NCBI RefSeq assembly: GCF_022812285.1
Contig: NZ_CP093300.1
Span: 3,782,001-3,846,000, forward strand
Direction of reading: 5' to 3'
Source of the DNA: Alkalihalobacillus sp. LMS39
GTDB lineage: Bacteria > Bacillota > Bacilli > Bacillales > Bacillaceae_F
DNA length: 64,000 nucleotides
Part shown: piece after piece, positions 1 to 8,763 of the stretch
How the letters are laid out: each line of letters begins with the position of its first letter
Numbering within the stretch: position 1 is the first letter of the stretch
The notes under the pieces: generated by a model
What the model was told of the DNA's origin: nothing
The model's input: only the letters and a program-made list of their open reading frames with translations
The model's database searches: none
Program-made: the position numbers and the translations under genes

Positions 1-326
1 TCAACAGGTTTCCCGATTTCCTTTGGGAAAATCGGCCTCACTAAAAACTGCCCACTCTCATCAGGCAATGGTTTAATTGCTTCTCGATTCACGACTTTCA
101 CTTGTGGTTTTTCTTCTTCAATAAAGGTCGTAAACGGCACTTGTAATCCTTTTGCAATTTTCCATAATGTACTTACGGTCGGATTGGATTCTCCTCTTTC
201 AATTTGCCCTAACATCGGTTTGCTTACGTCTGTTAATTGAGCAAGCTTGTCTAGACTTAAATTTCTATTCATACGAATCTTTTTTAAACGTGTTCCAATC
301 CGGTCATTTAAATTTACAGATTCCAT
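1..326 (-). CDS. XRE-family transcriptional regulator, N-terminal part (runs off the window)
   Basis: The first 108 codons of a reverse-strand gene that continues past base 1. The protein starts MESVNLNDRIGTRLKKIR and then shows a helix-turn-helix of the lambda-repressor (XRE) type, with LSLDKLAQLTDVSKPMLGQ followed by IERGESNPTVSTLWKIAKGL at about residues 23-62. A linker rich in Glu and Lys follows, and the cut comes where a sensory cupin domain usually begins in this family. An AAGGAG site sits about eight bases before the ATG at 326. It is divergent from azlC, the usual place for a local regulator of azlCD, so I infer that it controls that operon, probably through the palindrome at 348-367. 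The cupin domain is expected from family knowledge and is not visible here. Confidence 0.88.
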   Translation of the reverse strand, partial: MESVNLNDRIGTRLKKIRMNRNLSLDKLAQLTDVSKPMLGQIERGESNPTVSTLWKIAKGLQVPFTTFIEEEKPQVKVVNREAIKPLPDESGQFLVRPIFPKEIGKPV

Positions 327-347
327 ATAAAAATTCTCCTTGCTGAT

Positions 348-367
348 TTGTATGTTATCACATACAA
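348..367. promoter_or_regulatory. Palindromic operator candidate between the XRE regulator and azlC
   Basis: Two perfect 7-bp half-sites, TTGTATG and CATACAA, are separated by six bases in the short gap between the divergent regulator and azlC. The site is where promoters for both genes should lie. The likely ligand is the XRE protein, by inference from position only. Confidence 0.45.
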
Positions 368-410
368 TTAATATACCATATCTTACATACTGAAAGAAAG
401 GAAAGATAAA

Positions 411-1115
411 ATGAACACTGCAACCGTTCAAAAACGCCCGAATTCAGCCGTTTCTAAAGGGTTAATGGCAGGAGTCGGAATTGCGATTGGTTATACACCC
501 GCTGCTATTACATTTGGTCTACTTGCTAAAAGTACTGGACTCTCGTTTATCGAAACATTTGCCATGAGTGTATTTGTTTATGCTGGCGCAGCTCAATATA
601 TGGCGTTAAATTTAATTGCAATCGGCACTGGTGCATTTGAAATCATTTTCACCACGTTTATAGTCAACATCCGCCACCTGCTTATGAGTGCAACTGTAAG
701 CGAAAAGCTTGAGGATACCCACCCAATAAAAAAAGCAGGGCTAGCCTTCGGTATTACGGATGAAGTTTTTGCCGTTACGACCACACAAGAAGGGAAAATG
801 AAAGCCGCTTTTCTTTTTGGTGTTGCCCTCATCGCATATTCAAGCTGGGTAATTAATACAGCCATTGGCTATTACGTTGGAGCGATATTACCAGACTCCC
901 TCCAACAAAGTATGGCGATTGCTCTTTATGCAATGTTTATTGCATTATTAATGCCTTCCTTAAAAAAGCATCGCAAAGTTGTGTCTCTCGCGATCTTAGC
1001 AGCTCTATTAAATTCAATTTTTTCATTATTCCTGCCAACAGGTTGGTCTATCATATGTGCTACAGTTGGGTCATCTATCGCTATTGAACTTATCGAAAGA
1101 AAGGGGAGAACATAA
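411..1115 (+). CDS. azlC: AzlC-type branched-chain amino acid exporter, large subunit
   Basis: A 234-residue integral membrane protein of the AzlC/YgaZ family. With the small AzlD subunit it forms an inner-membrane exporter for branched-chain amino acids and analogues such as azaleucine. The family signature is visible near the N-terminus (GVGIAIGYTPAAITFGLLAKS, residues 21-41, and YAGAAQYMALNLIA, about 57-70), followed by several hydrophobic helices. The length is normal for the family. The start is supported by an AGGAAAG site nine bases upstream. The stop codon shares one base with the azlD start (TAATG), so the two are translationally coupled. The divergent XRE gene is the likely regulator. 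Confidence 0.93.
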   Translation: MNTATVQKRPNSAVSKGLMAGVGIAIGYTPAAITFGLLAKSTGLSFIETFAMSVFVYAGAAQYMALNLIAIGTGAFEIIFTTFIVNIRHLLMSATVSEKLEDTHPIKKAGLAFGITDEVFAVTTTQEGKMKAAFLFGVALIAYSSWVINTAIGYYVGAILPDSLQQSMAIALYAMFIALLMPSLKKHRKVVSLAILAALLNSIFSLFLPTGWSIICATVGSSIAIELIERKGRT

Positions 1116-1423
1116 TGGAATTACCTTTATTGTATGTCATTATCGGAATGGCGATTGTGACTTACATACCTAGATTACTTCCTCTTATTTTACTTGATGC
1201 AAAAAAAATTCCCCCTTTTGTTCAAGCCGTGTTACGAAATGTTCCTTATGCGGCACTCGGTGCCCTTATTTTTCCTGGGGTACTATTTATTCATGAATCG
1301 ATTTGGTTTGGGATTATTGGTGCTATAGTAGCTATCGTAATTGCTTATCTTGGTGCAAATTTAATCATCGTTGTCATCAGTTCGATATTTGTATTATTTA
1401 TTTATTCTTCCTTTTTTTTATAA
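1115..1423 (+). CDS. azlD: AzlD-type branched-chain amino acid exporter, small subunit
   Basis: A 102-residue protein with three or four hydrophobic helices that matches the AzlD family in length and in its opening pattern (IGMAIVTYIPRLLPLILL, then VPYAALGALIFPGVLF). It completes the two-component exporter with AzlC. The ATG overlaps the last base of the azlC stop, and a GGGGAGA ribosome site lies inside the end of azlC. A hairpin terminator follows about 30 bases after the stop. Confidence 0.92.
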   Translation: MELPLLYVIIGMAIVTYIPRLLPLILLDAKKIPPFVQAVLRNVPYAALGALIFPGVLFIHESIWFGIIGAIVAIVIAYLGANLIIVVISSIFVLFIYSSFFL

Positions 1424-1454
1424 TGCCTTTTACATAACACAACAGGCAATGGCT

Positions 1455-1506
1455 AACGGAAAAGTGACTCAAAAAGTTTTCACTTCATGAGTCACCTTTC
1501 TCCGTT
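1455..1506. terminator. Bidirectional hairpin terminator between azlD and the next reverse gene
   Basis: The arms AACGGA plus GTGACTC and GAGTCAC plus TCCGTT pair around a short A/T-rich loop. The hairpin separates convergent genes and touches the 3' end of the reverse-strand gene at 1505. Confidence 0.6.
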
Positions 1507-1810
1507 ATCCAGACTGTTGCTGATCGTTTGTCCTTATTTCTTTAATGGCATGATTAACGGCAGCACGATGTTTCCAAAGAAGTGGCAATACTTCTTCTAC
1601 ATCCAAAAACGTCTCTGCTATATCCGAATACTTATCCCCTTTTCCGTGAATAGACCAGTTACCATTTGTATTCATTAGTGTTAACTGTCCCCCTCTTTCA
1701 CGGTCATGAAATACGAAATAATATTTGTGTCCTTGCGAATCAAAGCTCGCAAACTCTGAAAAAGAAGTGAGAAACTGCTCAATATGAACCCTCTTGCTTA
1801 TTATCAACAT
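1505..1810 (-). CDS. Hypothetical protein, 101 residues
   Basis: A small soluble protein whose family I do not recognise. It begins MLIISKRVHIEQFLTSF and contains GHKYYFVFHDRERGGQLTLM, which reads like the beta strands of a small alpha/beta fold, and then a helical C-terminal half (DVEEVLPLLWKHRAAVNHAI). It has no signal peptide or membrane helix. An AAGGTGGTG site lies seven bases before the ATG, which favours a real gene. Its stop lies at the edge of the shared terminator with azlD. It has no obvious functional link to its neighbours. Confidence 0.65.
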   Translation of the reverse strand: MLIISKRVHIEQFLTSFSEFASFDSQGHKYYFVFHDRERGGQLTLMNTNGNWSIHGKGDKYSDIAETFLDVEEVLPLLWKHRAAVNHAIKEIRTNDQQQSG

Positions 1811-1975
1811 TTCGATTCACCACCTTTTCATTTACGACTTGCTTTTCCTTTTCTTTTTTTTCAGTAAAAATCCTGCATCATTTTGTAAACTTTCCTTTTT
1901 TCACCTCCTTAGACTTTTCTTCTTTCGTTACGGGGGTTACAATAAAAGGATGACAATAGACGGTGGTGGCGACAA

Positions 1976-3256
1976 ATGAATGATTTTTCTTTAACAGATG
2001 ACCAATATCACAACATGGAAACAGCGATTGTTTCTGTCTACCGAGAGGTGACGACTTCAAACTATTTAACAGACCGGCATCAGTTTGAAATTGCACAATC
2101 TGCTTCTGTCGCCATTGACAGATTAGAGCTAACAAACCAATCGATTGATGCAACCATTATGTTCATCAATGGTGTTTTATCATTAGCCAAAAAGTTTTCT
2201 ACATACGCTTCGTTCGAACGAAGGTTTTCACAGTTCTTCAACGGCCTTCTTGAACTACGGAAACAAGATTTTATTCATATCGGACGTCAACTAAACAAGA
2301 AACAGCATCAAGAGATATCAACTCAACTCTTATATCATTATATTGATAACCTCCATCTCCCTTCTTCACCATGGGATAACGTTATACGACTATGGTTATT
2401 AACGGTGCAATCAAATGAGCAACTAATGAATTATTTACACGAATTAAATAATGCACAAGAAAAATGGCCATCGCATTTTTCTTTATCCCTACTTACGAGT
2501 TTAGTCGCTCTATATGTCGGGGATGGGTCTCAATCGATCTCTTTATTACGTCCTTATAAACAAGTACTAAAACCGCTTGATATATACGATCATTTTTTAT
2601 TTTTAAAACACACAAATGAATGGGAAACGATCCGTCTTTGGTTTGATTATTTCAAGCCTTTTTGGAAGCATGAAAAGCTTGGCAAACTCGAAGACATTTA
2701 TACTGAATCCCTATTCCATAGGAAAAAAGAGAAAGAAGATATCTCTGATGTCATTTGGGGAAAATGGCTCCAACAACCGAGTTTGCAAAAATATAAACTG
2801 TTGAAACAACAATATGGTTTAGGGCCGAATGAAGAGAGATTACCTTCATTGCTACGCTCTTTAAAACAGCAGCTCCATAATCCAACAACTGAACGATTGT
2901 TATTACAACTTTTGTTAGTTGAAGAGCAAATCGATGAAGCTGTTGAGTATTTTCTTATGTTCGAGAAATCACCTCTACAATTAAATGATGAAAAAAAACA
3001 ATTACTAGCCATGATTCAAACACGACAACCGAAAGCAGCTATTCCCATTTATCATCAGTTTATTGTTCGGTTAGTAGAACGAAAAACAAGACAACATTAC
3101 GAAGAAGCTGTCGTTTATATGAAGCAACTTCAAAGCATTTATAAAACCATTGGTGAAATTGACCAATTTTATGAGTATATTCGTCAACTGAAACAGCTAT
3201 ACAAAACATATCGAGCTTTAATACAGGAGATGAAAACCATTGACTTATCACTATAA
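1976..3256 (+). CDS. YwqB-like protein lacking a visible SWIM zinc finger
   Basis: A 426-residue, largely helical cytoplasmic protein directly upstream of, and overlapping by 17 bases, the SNF2 helicase gene. In Bacillus the gene in this position (ywqB) encodes a SWIM zinc-finger protein of roughly 550 residues. The C-terminal half here resembles such proteins (IPIYHQFIVRLVERKTRQHYEEAV written in two parts: IPIYHQFIVRLVERK and TRQHYEEAVVYMKQL), with TPR-like helical pairs. The expected CxC...CxH SWIM cluster is missing, and the entire protein has no cysteine. It could therefore be a natural SWIM-less form or the product of an ancestral 5' loss. The start is supported by a GGTGGTGG site. Assignment to the YwqB family rests on context and C-terminal resemblance. 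Confidence 0.7.
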   Translation: MNDFSLTDDQYHNMETAIVSVYREVTTSNYLTDRHQFEIAQSASVAIDRLELTNQSIDATIMFINGVLSLAKKFSTYASFERRFSQFFNGLLELRKQDFIHIGRQLNKKQHQEISTQLLYHYIDNLHLPSSPWDNVIRLWLLTVQSNEQLMNYLHELNNAQEKWPSHFSLSLLTSLVALYVGDGSQSISLLRPYKQVLKPLDIYDHFLFLKHTNEWETIRLWFDYFKPFWKHEKLGKLEDIYTESLFHRKKEKEDISDVIWGKWLQQPSLQKYKLLKQQYGLGPNEERLPSLLRSLKQQLHNPTTERLLLQLLLVEEQIDEAVEYFLMFEKSPLQLNDEKKQLLAMIQTRQPKAAIPIYHQFIVRLVERKTRQHYEEAVVYMKQLQSIYKTIGEIDQFYEYIRQLKQLYKTYRALIQEMKTIDLSL

Positions 3257-6248
3257 CCCAAACAAAGTCATCCTTCATGGTGGTTGGATAGATGATCATT
3301 TGTTTGTATGGGGAGAACAAAAACAACATAAAAAATATCAAGATTTTATCAATTTTCAATACCCGTTTTTATATTCACCTTTTGAATTAAAACTGCAGTT
3401 ATTTCGGAATGACCCAACATCCTATTATGGAACGTTTATTGAGGTAGATAAAGCGATGATCCACGTTCCAATCTTCCAGCGACAATTTTACTCACAAGCG
3501 GGAGAAGCAACTGTGTATCAAGCGAAAAATGAAGATACGTCTTTTCGCTTTCCTATTGAAGGTGTAAAAATCGATGTAAACCGAATAGGTCAGCACCTTC
3601 CGACATTATTATCATGGAAGAACACAGCAGAATGGTTCATTGATGATGACTTGCTTTTTTGGATTGAGTTATTTGAAGCGATTGGCGATGAGATTATAGC
3701 CGGACAGTTCTTGCCTTCTGTATCAGGAACATGGCAATTATCAGACTTTGATGTATCGGCATGGGAGGCATGTATCCCCCTTTCTTCTGTCGCATTATCA
3801 CATCCAAGCTTATATACATTACAACAAAAACAAGAAGTTCATGACTATGCAATTGAACTTGAACCCATCGTTCAATCGATAACAGATGTTCTGCTCCGTC
3901 ATACTATACAAGTTGATTCAAATGTCAACTCGGCCTTTCAAGCGTTACAATCTGAAAAACCTGCTCTTGTGCGAACTCATTTGCAGGCACTTGAAACAAA
4001 AGCAACGAAAGTCGAAGAATATATTCAAGAAAATGATTGGCTCGAACAAATCGGGGCTGTTTCTGTTACTCCATTCAAAATTGGAATCGCGGTTGAAGAA
4101 CCGACTAATGAAAATGGCAAATGGTCAGTATCTTTATTTGTACAAGACCGGAACAATCCGAATCATGTTGTGACGATGCAAGATTTACAAATCGGAAATC
4201 ACCCATGGAGAACGAATCCAATCCCAACCCTCAAGGAAAAAATTGGAATGGCTCAACGTAAAATTCCGTTTCTCGAGAATCTGTCGCCAACGAATCCTTC
4301 TATTTCTGTAACAAAAGAAGAAGTCTATTATTTTCTAACAGAACAATATGAACAAATGGTAACGTACGGGTTTGCCATCGCTGTCCCACAATGGTGGAAA
4401 AATCGGACTCAACAATCATTATCTGTTCAAATTGAAATGGAACAAAGCCAAGACAGACTCTTACAACAAACTCCTGACCCAATTATGAATTGGGAAAACC
4501 TAGCTCAATTTAACTATGAAGTATCAATCGGAGGAAATGCCATTAGTGAAGAAGACTTTTTAAAGTTAGTAGACGAACAGCACTCACTTATCCATGTAAA
4601 AGGAAAGTGGATGTTTTGGGACCCGCAACAAGCAAAAAAACTAAAGGCTCAATTAGAAAAGCAAAAAAATAGCTCTTTCTCAGCGCTACAAGCACTCGAC
4701 ATTGCGCAAGAAGACACTGAATTTCATTATGATATTAAATGGGATGAACAGTTCCAAGAGCTATTACAGGATGTTTATAATAAAAGCATGCCGATCCATG
4801 AACCCCCACCCTCACTTTGTGGCACATTACGCCCATACCAACAACAAGGAATGTCATGGTTATTACAAATGAGAAAAGTTGGTTTCGGCGCTTGTTTAGC
4901 CGATGATATGGGGTTAGGCAAATCCATTCAAACAATTGCCTATATTCTATCTGTCGTTGAACAAAGTAAACATCTTGATAAAGCACCTTTTTTACTCATT
5001 TGTCCAACTTCTCTTATTGGGAATTGGCATGAAGAGTTAAGAAAGTTCGCACCAAATTTATCCATTTACATTCACCATGGGGCAAGCCGCTTAGCAGAGG
5101 ATGATTTCACATCAAATCTATCTTCAATCGATGTGATTATCACGTCTTATGCCTTAGCGTTTCGTGATCAGGAGATGTTTTTACACTTAAAATGGAACGG
5201 GTTAATTTTAGATGAAGCCCAGCATATTAAAAATATCGAAACAAAGCAGCGAAGAGCAATTAAGAAATTAACAGCTTTTCATCGTCTTGCTTTAACAGGA
5301 ACTCCAATTGAAAATCGTCTTAAAGAATTATGGTCGATTATCGATTTATTAAATCACGGGTATCTCGGCTCGTTCAAACACTTCACGCAAACGTTTAGTA
5401 AAGAAATAGAAGCAAAAGATGGAAACAGAGAACGATTAGAACAGCTACAACAACTCATTTCGCCATTTATACTTAGACGAAAAAAATCCGATGAGTCACT
5501 TAAATTGCAACTCCCTGAAAAAAGTGAACAAACCTATCAAGTGGGATTAACGATTGAACAAGCGAGTTTATACCAAGCGATTATAAATGATTTATTTTCG
5601 TCGATTGACACGCGTACAGAAACAGAGAAACGAGCCTTAATTTTAAGTAGTCTTACAAAGCTGAAACAAATTTGCAACCACCCTGCTCAATATTTAAAAG
5701 AAAAAGAACCACTTGATGAACGTTCGGAAAAATGGGATTTACTAATGACTCTCGTTGAACAAATTATCGATCGTGATGAAAAACTATTGATTTTTACCCA
5801 ATTTAAAGAGATGGGCGATTTAATTCAACGAGCCCTCTCAAAACAGCTTCACTATGATGTTCCATTTCTTCATGGAGGATTACAACGGACAAAACGTGAA
5901 CAAATGATTAACAAGTTTAAAGAAGATGAAAATATTAAAGTGTTTATTTTATCTTTAAAAGCAGGTGGTGTTGGCTTAAATTTAACCGCAGCTACTCATG
6001 TAATTCATTATGACCGTTGGTGGAATCCAGCAGTGGAAAAACAAGCAACAGACCGAGCTTACCGAATCGGGCAAACCGAAAATGTGACCGTGTATAAATT
6101 TATGACTAAAGGAACTTTAGAAGAGCGAATCGATGCAATGCTACAGCGAAAAGAAAAGCTAGCAGAAGAAGTGTTAACAGTCGGAGAAAAACAACTCTCT
6201 GAATTATCGGTTGATGAATTAAAAGAATTGCTTGAATTACGATTGTAA
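3240..6248 (+). CDS. SNF2-family DEAD/DEAH helicase (YwqA-like)
   Basis: A 1002-residue Swi2/Snf2-type double-stranded DNA translocase. The N-terminal half matches the bacterial SNF2-associated region. The ATPase core follows: Walker A in DDMGLGKSIQ near residue 556, the DEAQ box LDEAQHIKN near 657, LTGTPIEN near 690, and the helicase C-terminal lobe with HGGLQRTKR, LKAGGVGLNLTAATHVI, and the RWWNPAVEKQATDRAYRIGQ arginine-finger motif near 925-945. All core motifs are intact, so it should be active. The start is a TTG at 3240 with AGGAGA upstream, inside the end of the preceding gene. The known role of such bacterial proteins is poorly defined; DNA repair or remodelling around RNA polymerase is the usual suggestion. 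Confidence 0.93.
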   Translation: MTYHYNPNKVILHGGWIDDHLFVWGEQKQHKKYQDFINFQYPFLYSPFELKLQLFRNDPTSYYGTFIEVDKAMIHVPIFQRQFYSQAGEATVYQAKNEDTSFRFPIEGVKIDVNRIGQHLPTLLSWKNTAEWFIDDDLLFWIELFEAIGDEIIAGQFLPSVSGTWQLSDFDVSAWEACIPLSSVALSHPSLYTLQQKQEVHDYAIELEPIVQSITDVLLRHTIQVDSNVNSAFQALQSEKPALVRTHLQALETKATKVEEYIQENDWLEQIGAVSVTPFKIGIAVEEPTNENGKWSVSLFVQDRNNPNHVVTMQDLQIGNHPWRTNPIPTLKEKIGMAQRKIPFLENLSPTNPSISVTKEEVYYFLTEQYEQMVTYGFAIAVPQWWKNRTQQSLSVQIEMEQSQDRLLQQTPDPIMNWENLAQFNYEVSIGGNAISEEDFLKLVDEQHSLIHVKGKWMFWDPQQAKKLKAQLEKQKNSSFSALQALDIAQEDTEFHYDIKWDEQFQELLQDVYNKSMPIHEPPPSLCGTLRPYQQQGMSWLLQMRKVGFGACLADDMGLGKSIQTIAYILSVVEQSKHLDKAPFLLICPTSLIGNWHEELRKFAPNLSIYIHHGASRLAEDDFTSNLSSIDVIITSYALAFRDQEMFLHLKWNGLILDEAQHIKNIETKQRRAIKKLTAFHRLALTGTPIENRLKELWSIIDLLNHGYLGSFKHFTQTFSKEIEAKDGNRERLEQLQQLISPFILRRKKSDESLKLQLPEKSEQTYQVGLTIEQASLYQAIINDLFSSIDTRTETEKRALILSSLTKLKQICNHPAQYLKEKEPLDERSEKWDLLMTLVEQIIDRDEKLLIFTQFKEMGDLIQRALSKQLHYDVPFLHGGLQRTKREQMINKFKEDENIKVFILSLKAGGVGLNLTAATHVIHYDRWWNPAVEKQATDRAYRIGQTENVTVYKFMTKGTLEERIDAMLQRKEKLAEEVLTVGEKQLSELSVDELKELLELRL

Positions 6249-6267
6249 AACAGTTGGGAGGTTTGAC

Positions 6268-6438
6268 ATGCAGGAACCTGATTTACAGTCATTTTGGAAA
6301 ATGCGAGGGATTCTCCCTACGCATACAGAAAAAGTCGTGAAAAATAAAGAGGGTTTAGACGAGAAGTGGGTCTCCTTTTTAAAAGCCATTGAGCAAGCCG
6401 GTACGTCTCATTGGAAAGACACCAATGAAAAAGGTTGA
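6268..6438 (+). CDS. Small hypothetical protein downstream of the SNF2 helicase
   Basis: A 56-residue soluble peptide starting MQEPDLQSFWKMRGILPTH and rich in Lys and Glu. The reading frame is open further upstream, but a GGGAGG site places the start at 6268, twenty bases after the helicase stop. It ends just before a strong terminator, so it is the last gene of the ywqB/ywqA-like operon. I do not recognise a domain. Confidence 0.65.
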   Translation: MQEPDLQSFWKMRGILPTHTEKVVKNKEGLDEKWVSFLKAIEQAGTSHWKDTNEKG

Positions 6439-6447
6439 CATACTTAA

Positions 6448-6492
6448 GGGAAGCCTCCACGTGTTTTTACACTATTGAGGCTTCCCTTTTTT
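6448..6492 (+). terminator. Rho-independent terminator of the SNF2 operon
   Basis: A ten-base stem (GGGAAGCCTC with GAGGCTTCCC) with a loop of about 19 bases is followed by a run of six T. Confidence 0.85.
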
Positions 6493-6515
6493 CTTCCAAT
6501 GTGATATTTTCTTTG

Positions 6516-6992
6516 TTACTTTAGAATCTCTACTGTTTTTTCTACTTTTATTTCCCCTTTATTTACTTGTTCACCATTCACTTCAATCGCATCAAGGGAC
6601 GCCACAATATGATATTGTCCTGTTTCCAACATTTTGTAATTCCACGTGTCACCAAAACTTATCATCTCACTCGGTGCAAGCTCACTCGTAATGAGAGCCA
6701 TCGTAAACATTTTCCCATCTGAATATCGGTATACAACGTCTTGATTTTCATTTTTTACGGTAATTTCAAATTGTTGCCCAGATGGGAACAATATCGATAC
6801 ATCCTCTTCCCCTTTGTTTGTCACTTGAAATGAAAACGAAAGAGCACTTTCTTTTTCCTCGACCTCTAAAGATAAAGCTAACATCTGCCACATTTGTTCT
6901 TCCACGTTTGTTTCCCCTCCATTCACACTTTCATTTGTCCCACAACCTGCTACCATGAAAACAACTAGAAACCAAAATACCCATTTTTTCAT
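6516..6992 (-). CDS. Lipoprotein with BsuPI-like proteinase-inhibitor domain
   Basis: A 158-residue exported lipoprotein. The N-terminus is a lipoprotein signal with lipobox VAGC, giving acylated Cys17. The mature part shows the beta-sandwich pattern of the BsuPI (intracellular proteinase inhibitor) family: LSFSFQVTNKGEEDVSILFPSGQQFEI, here split as LSFSFQVTNKGEED and VSILFPSGQQFEITVK, then VVYRYSDGKMFTMAL and the terminal strand TGQYHIVASL. Family members are often found as isolated envelope proteins of unknown target, so inhibition of a protease is only a possibility. It is the last gene of a reverse-strand run after the YitT gene, with an AAGGGAT ribosome site. Confidence 0.75.
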   Translation of the reverse strand: MKKWVFWFLVVFMVAGCGTNESVNGGETNVEEQMWQMLALSLEVEEKESALSFSFQVTNKGEEDVSILFPSGQQFEITVKNENQDVVYRYSDGKMFTMALITSELAPSEMISFGDTWNYKMLETGQYHIVASLDAIEVNGEQVNKGEIKVEKTVEILK

Positions 6993-7009
6993 TGTTATCC
7001 CTTCTTCCT

Positions 7010-7831
7010 TTACTGTTCCTTCCGAAACAACCCAAATACGCCTGCTGTTTCTACAATATTTGTAAACGCATGTGGATCAACAGATTGAATCACTTGTTTC
7101 AAATCATAAAGCTCATACCTTGTAATGACCGTTAGTAACATTTCTTTTTCCACTTGTGTGTAGCCTCCCTTTGCAGGAAGCCGAGTGATGCCACGAGTTA
7201 TTTTTTCATGTATGGCTTCTCGCAGTTCTTCTGGCTTTGTCGTTACAATCATAGCCGTTAATTTAACATGTCTTGTATGAATTGCATCAATAATTCTTGA
7301 TGTGACATAAAGAGTAACAAGTGTATATAAGGCTTTTTCCCAATCAAACAAAAGTCCTGAGGTAATGACAATTAAAGCATTGAGTACAAAGAAATAAATG
7401 CCGAGTGGCCGATCACTCATCCGGGAAAGAATGAGGGCAATAATATCCAATCCTCCCGTGGAAGCACCATATTTCAATGTAATACCGGCTCCAACAGCAA
7501 CAATGACACCCCCAAAAACAGCATTTAGCAATATATCTTGAGAGATTTCAATAATCGGGATAATTTCCAAGAAAAACATCGTAAGTACAACACTAACAAA
7601 GCTATACACCGTAAATGCTTTTCCAATTTTCATCCATCCTAAAATAGCGACTGGGATATTTAATAAAAACAACAAGACCCCGGTTGATATCGGTAACACC
7701 GTTGCCAGTAATTGCGCCACTCCAGTAAATCCACTTGCAAACACATTTGCAGGAATTAAAAAAATATTTAAGGCCACAGCAAGTAATATGGCTCCAACGA
7801 TAATGACAACTAATTTTTTTACAATTTCCAT
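7010..7831 (-). CDS. YitT-family membrane protein
   Basis: A 273-residue protein with five or six N-terminal membrane helices (DUF161) and a C-terminal soluble domain from about residue 195 (DUF2179; ITRGITRLPAKGGYTQVEKEMLL is the typical stretch, here ITRGITRLPAKGG and YTQVEKEMLLTVI). The pattern KYGASTGGLDIIALIL near residue 125 is diagnostic for the family. The function is unknown; related proteins are proposed transporters. The start follows a GAGGTGG site. It lies 23 bases downstream of the YitV-like esterase, an order also seen in Bacillus yit clusters, so the two are probably co-transcribed. Confidence 0.9.
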   Translation of the reverse strand: MEIVKKLVVIIVGAILLAVALNIFLIPANVFASGFTGVAQLLATVLPISTGVLLFLLNIPVAILGWMKIGKAFTVYSFVSVVLTMFFLEIIPIIEISQDILLNAVFGGVIVAVGAGITLKYGASTGGLDIIALILSRMSDRPLGIYFFVLNALIVITSGLLFDWEKALYTLVTLYVTSRIIDAIHTRHVKLTAMIVTTKPEELREAIHEKITRGITRLPAKGGYTQVEKEMLLTVITRYELYDLKQVIQSVDPHAFTNIVETAGVFGLFRKEQ

Positions 7832-7854
7832 CTTCCACCTCGTTCTTGGAATTT

Positions 7855-8619
7855 CTACACTAATTTTTTATCAAACCATTCAACTGTGGATTGAATTCCC
7901 GAACGTGAAACTTTATGGTCAACCGATTTTTCTGACATAAACGCTAAATTTTCTCGTTTCGTTTGATACAATGCCTGAACTTGCTCATAAAACTTCTTTG
8001 AATATGGATAAGGAACAACATTATCTTCTTCACCATGCCAAATAAATAAAGGGCGTTGTTTAAGTGAATCCATTTGTACAGACAAATCATACTCGGCTAA
8101 TGCGTTAATTTGCATTTGAATTTCCTGTTCATCCAGGCGAATTCCTTGCTTCGATAATGCTTTAATTTGCTCATTAGCAAAATGTTGATAATATGGGGTT
8201 CCCATTAAGGAAGCCGCTGCTTTAATCCATGGATATTTTGCTAGAGCTCCGTATGTAATAATGCCTCCCATTGATGTTCCTGCCATTCCAACTAATCCAT
8301 CTAATATTAGTGATTTCCTCTCGAATTCTTCTTTTAATACCCCAATTTCTTTAATCGATTGGACAACCATTTCCCAAAACTTTAACTCTCGCGTCTTGTA
8401 ATCGATAGAGCCTTCACGTTCTCCATGATAAACTACGTCAGGTAAAATAACTCGATACCCTTTTTCTGCGAGTAGATAGGCATAATGAAGATTATGTTCT
8501 TTCGCACTTGTATAGCCGTGAATAAAAAAAACGAGCGGCAACTGGGCAAGTCGATCTTGTTCTTGGGCGATATGTAATACTGGAATCGATGCTACATGTT
8601 CTTGTTTAATTGTTATCAT
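7855..8619 (-). CDS. YitV-like alpha/beta hydrolase (esterase)
   Basis: A serine hydrolase of about 254 residues. The nucleophile elbow GTSMGG, an oxyanion-region HGYTSAKEHN, the acid region LFIWHGEEDNVVPY and a late histidine in KSVDHKVSRSG give a complete catalytic triad. It has no signal peptide, so it should act in the cytoplasm. The open frame extends to 8640, but AAGGTGG lies six bases before the ATG at 8619, which I chose. The neighbouring YitT gene supports the comparison with B. subtilis YitV, a member of the prolyl-oligopeptidase-like esterases. The substrate is unknown. Confidence 0.82.
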   Translation of the reverse strand: MITIKQEHVASIPVLHIAQEQDRLAQLPLVFFIHGYTSAKEHNLHYAYLLAEKGYRVILPDVVYHGEREGSIDYKTRELKFWEMVVQSIKEIGVLKEEFERKSLILDGLVGMAGTSMGGIITYGALAKYPWIKAAASLMGTPYYQHFANEQIKALSKQGIRLDEQEIQMQINALAEYDLSVQMDSLKQRPLFIWHGEEDNVVPYPYSKKFYEQVQALYQTKRENLAFMSEKSVDHKVSRSGIQSTVEWFDKKLV

Positions 8620-8722
8620 ATCCATCCACCTTCGTCTCATTCTGAATTCTAGAAAATTATAACATTTTTTTTGACGAAGACGCTAATGTAAAAGTTCTAA
8701 TTTAGACTTTCTTTGCTAAAGG

Positions 8723-8762
8723 AAAAAGCACTGAAAAGATTTTACTTTTCAGTGCTTTCTTT
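8723..8762 (-). terminator. Rho-independent terminator
   Basis: AAAGCACTGAAAAG pairs with CTTTTCAGTGCTTT around a six-base loop. Read on the reverse strand it ends in TTTTT and terminates the gene at 8764-9030. Confidence 0.85.
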
Positions 8763-8763
8763 A

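Noticed and set aside
1904-1916. A strong AAGGAGGTG site on the reverse strand
   Set aside because: The only near start codons give a five- or six-codon frame; it looks accidental in A-rich DNA.
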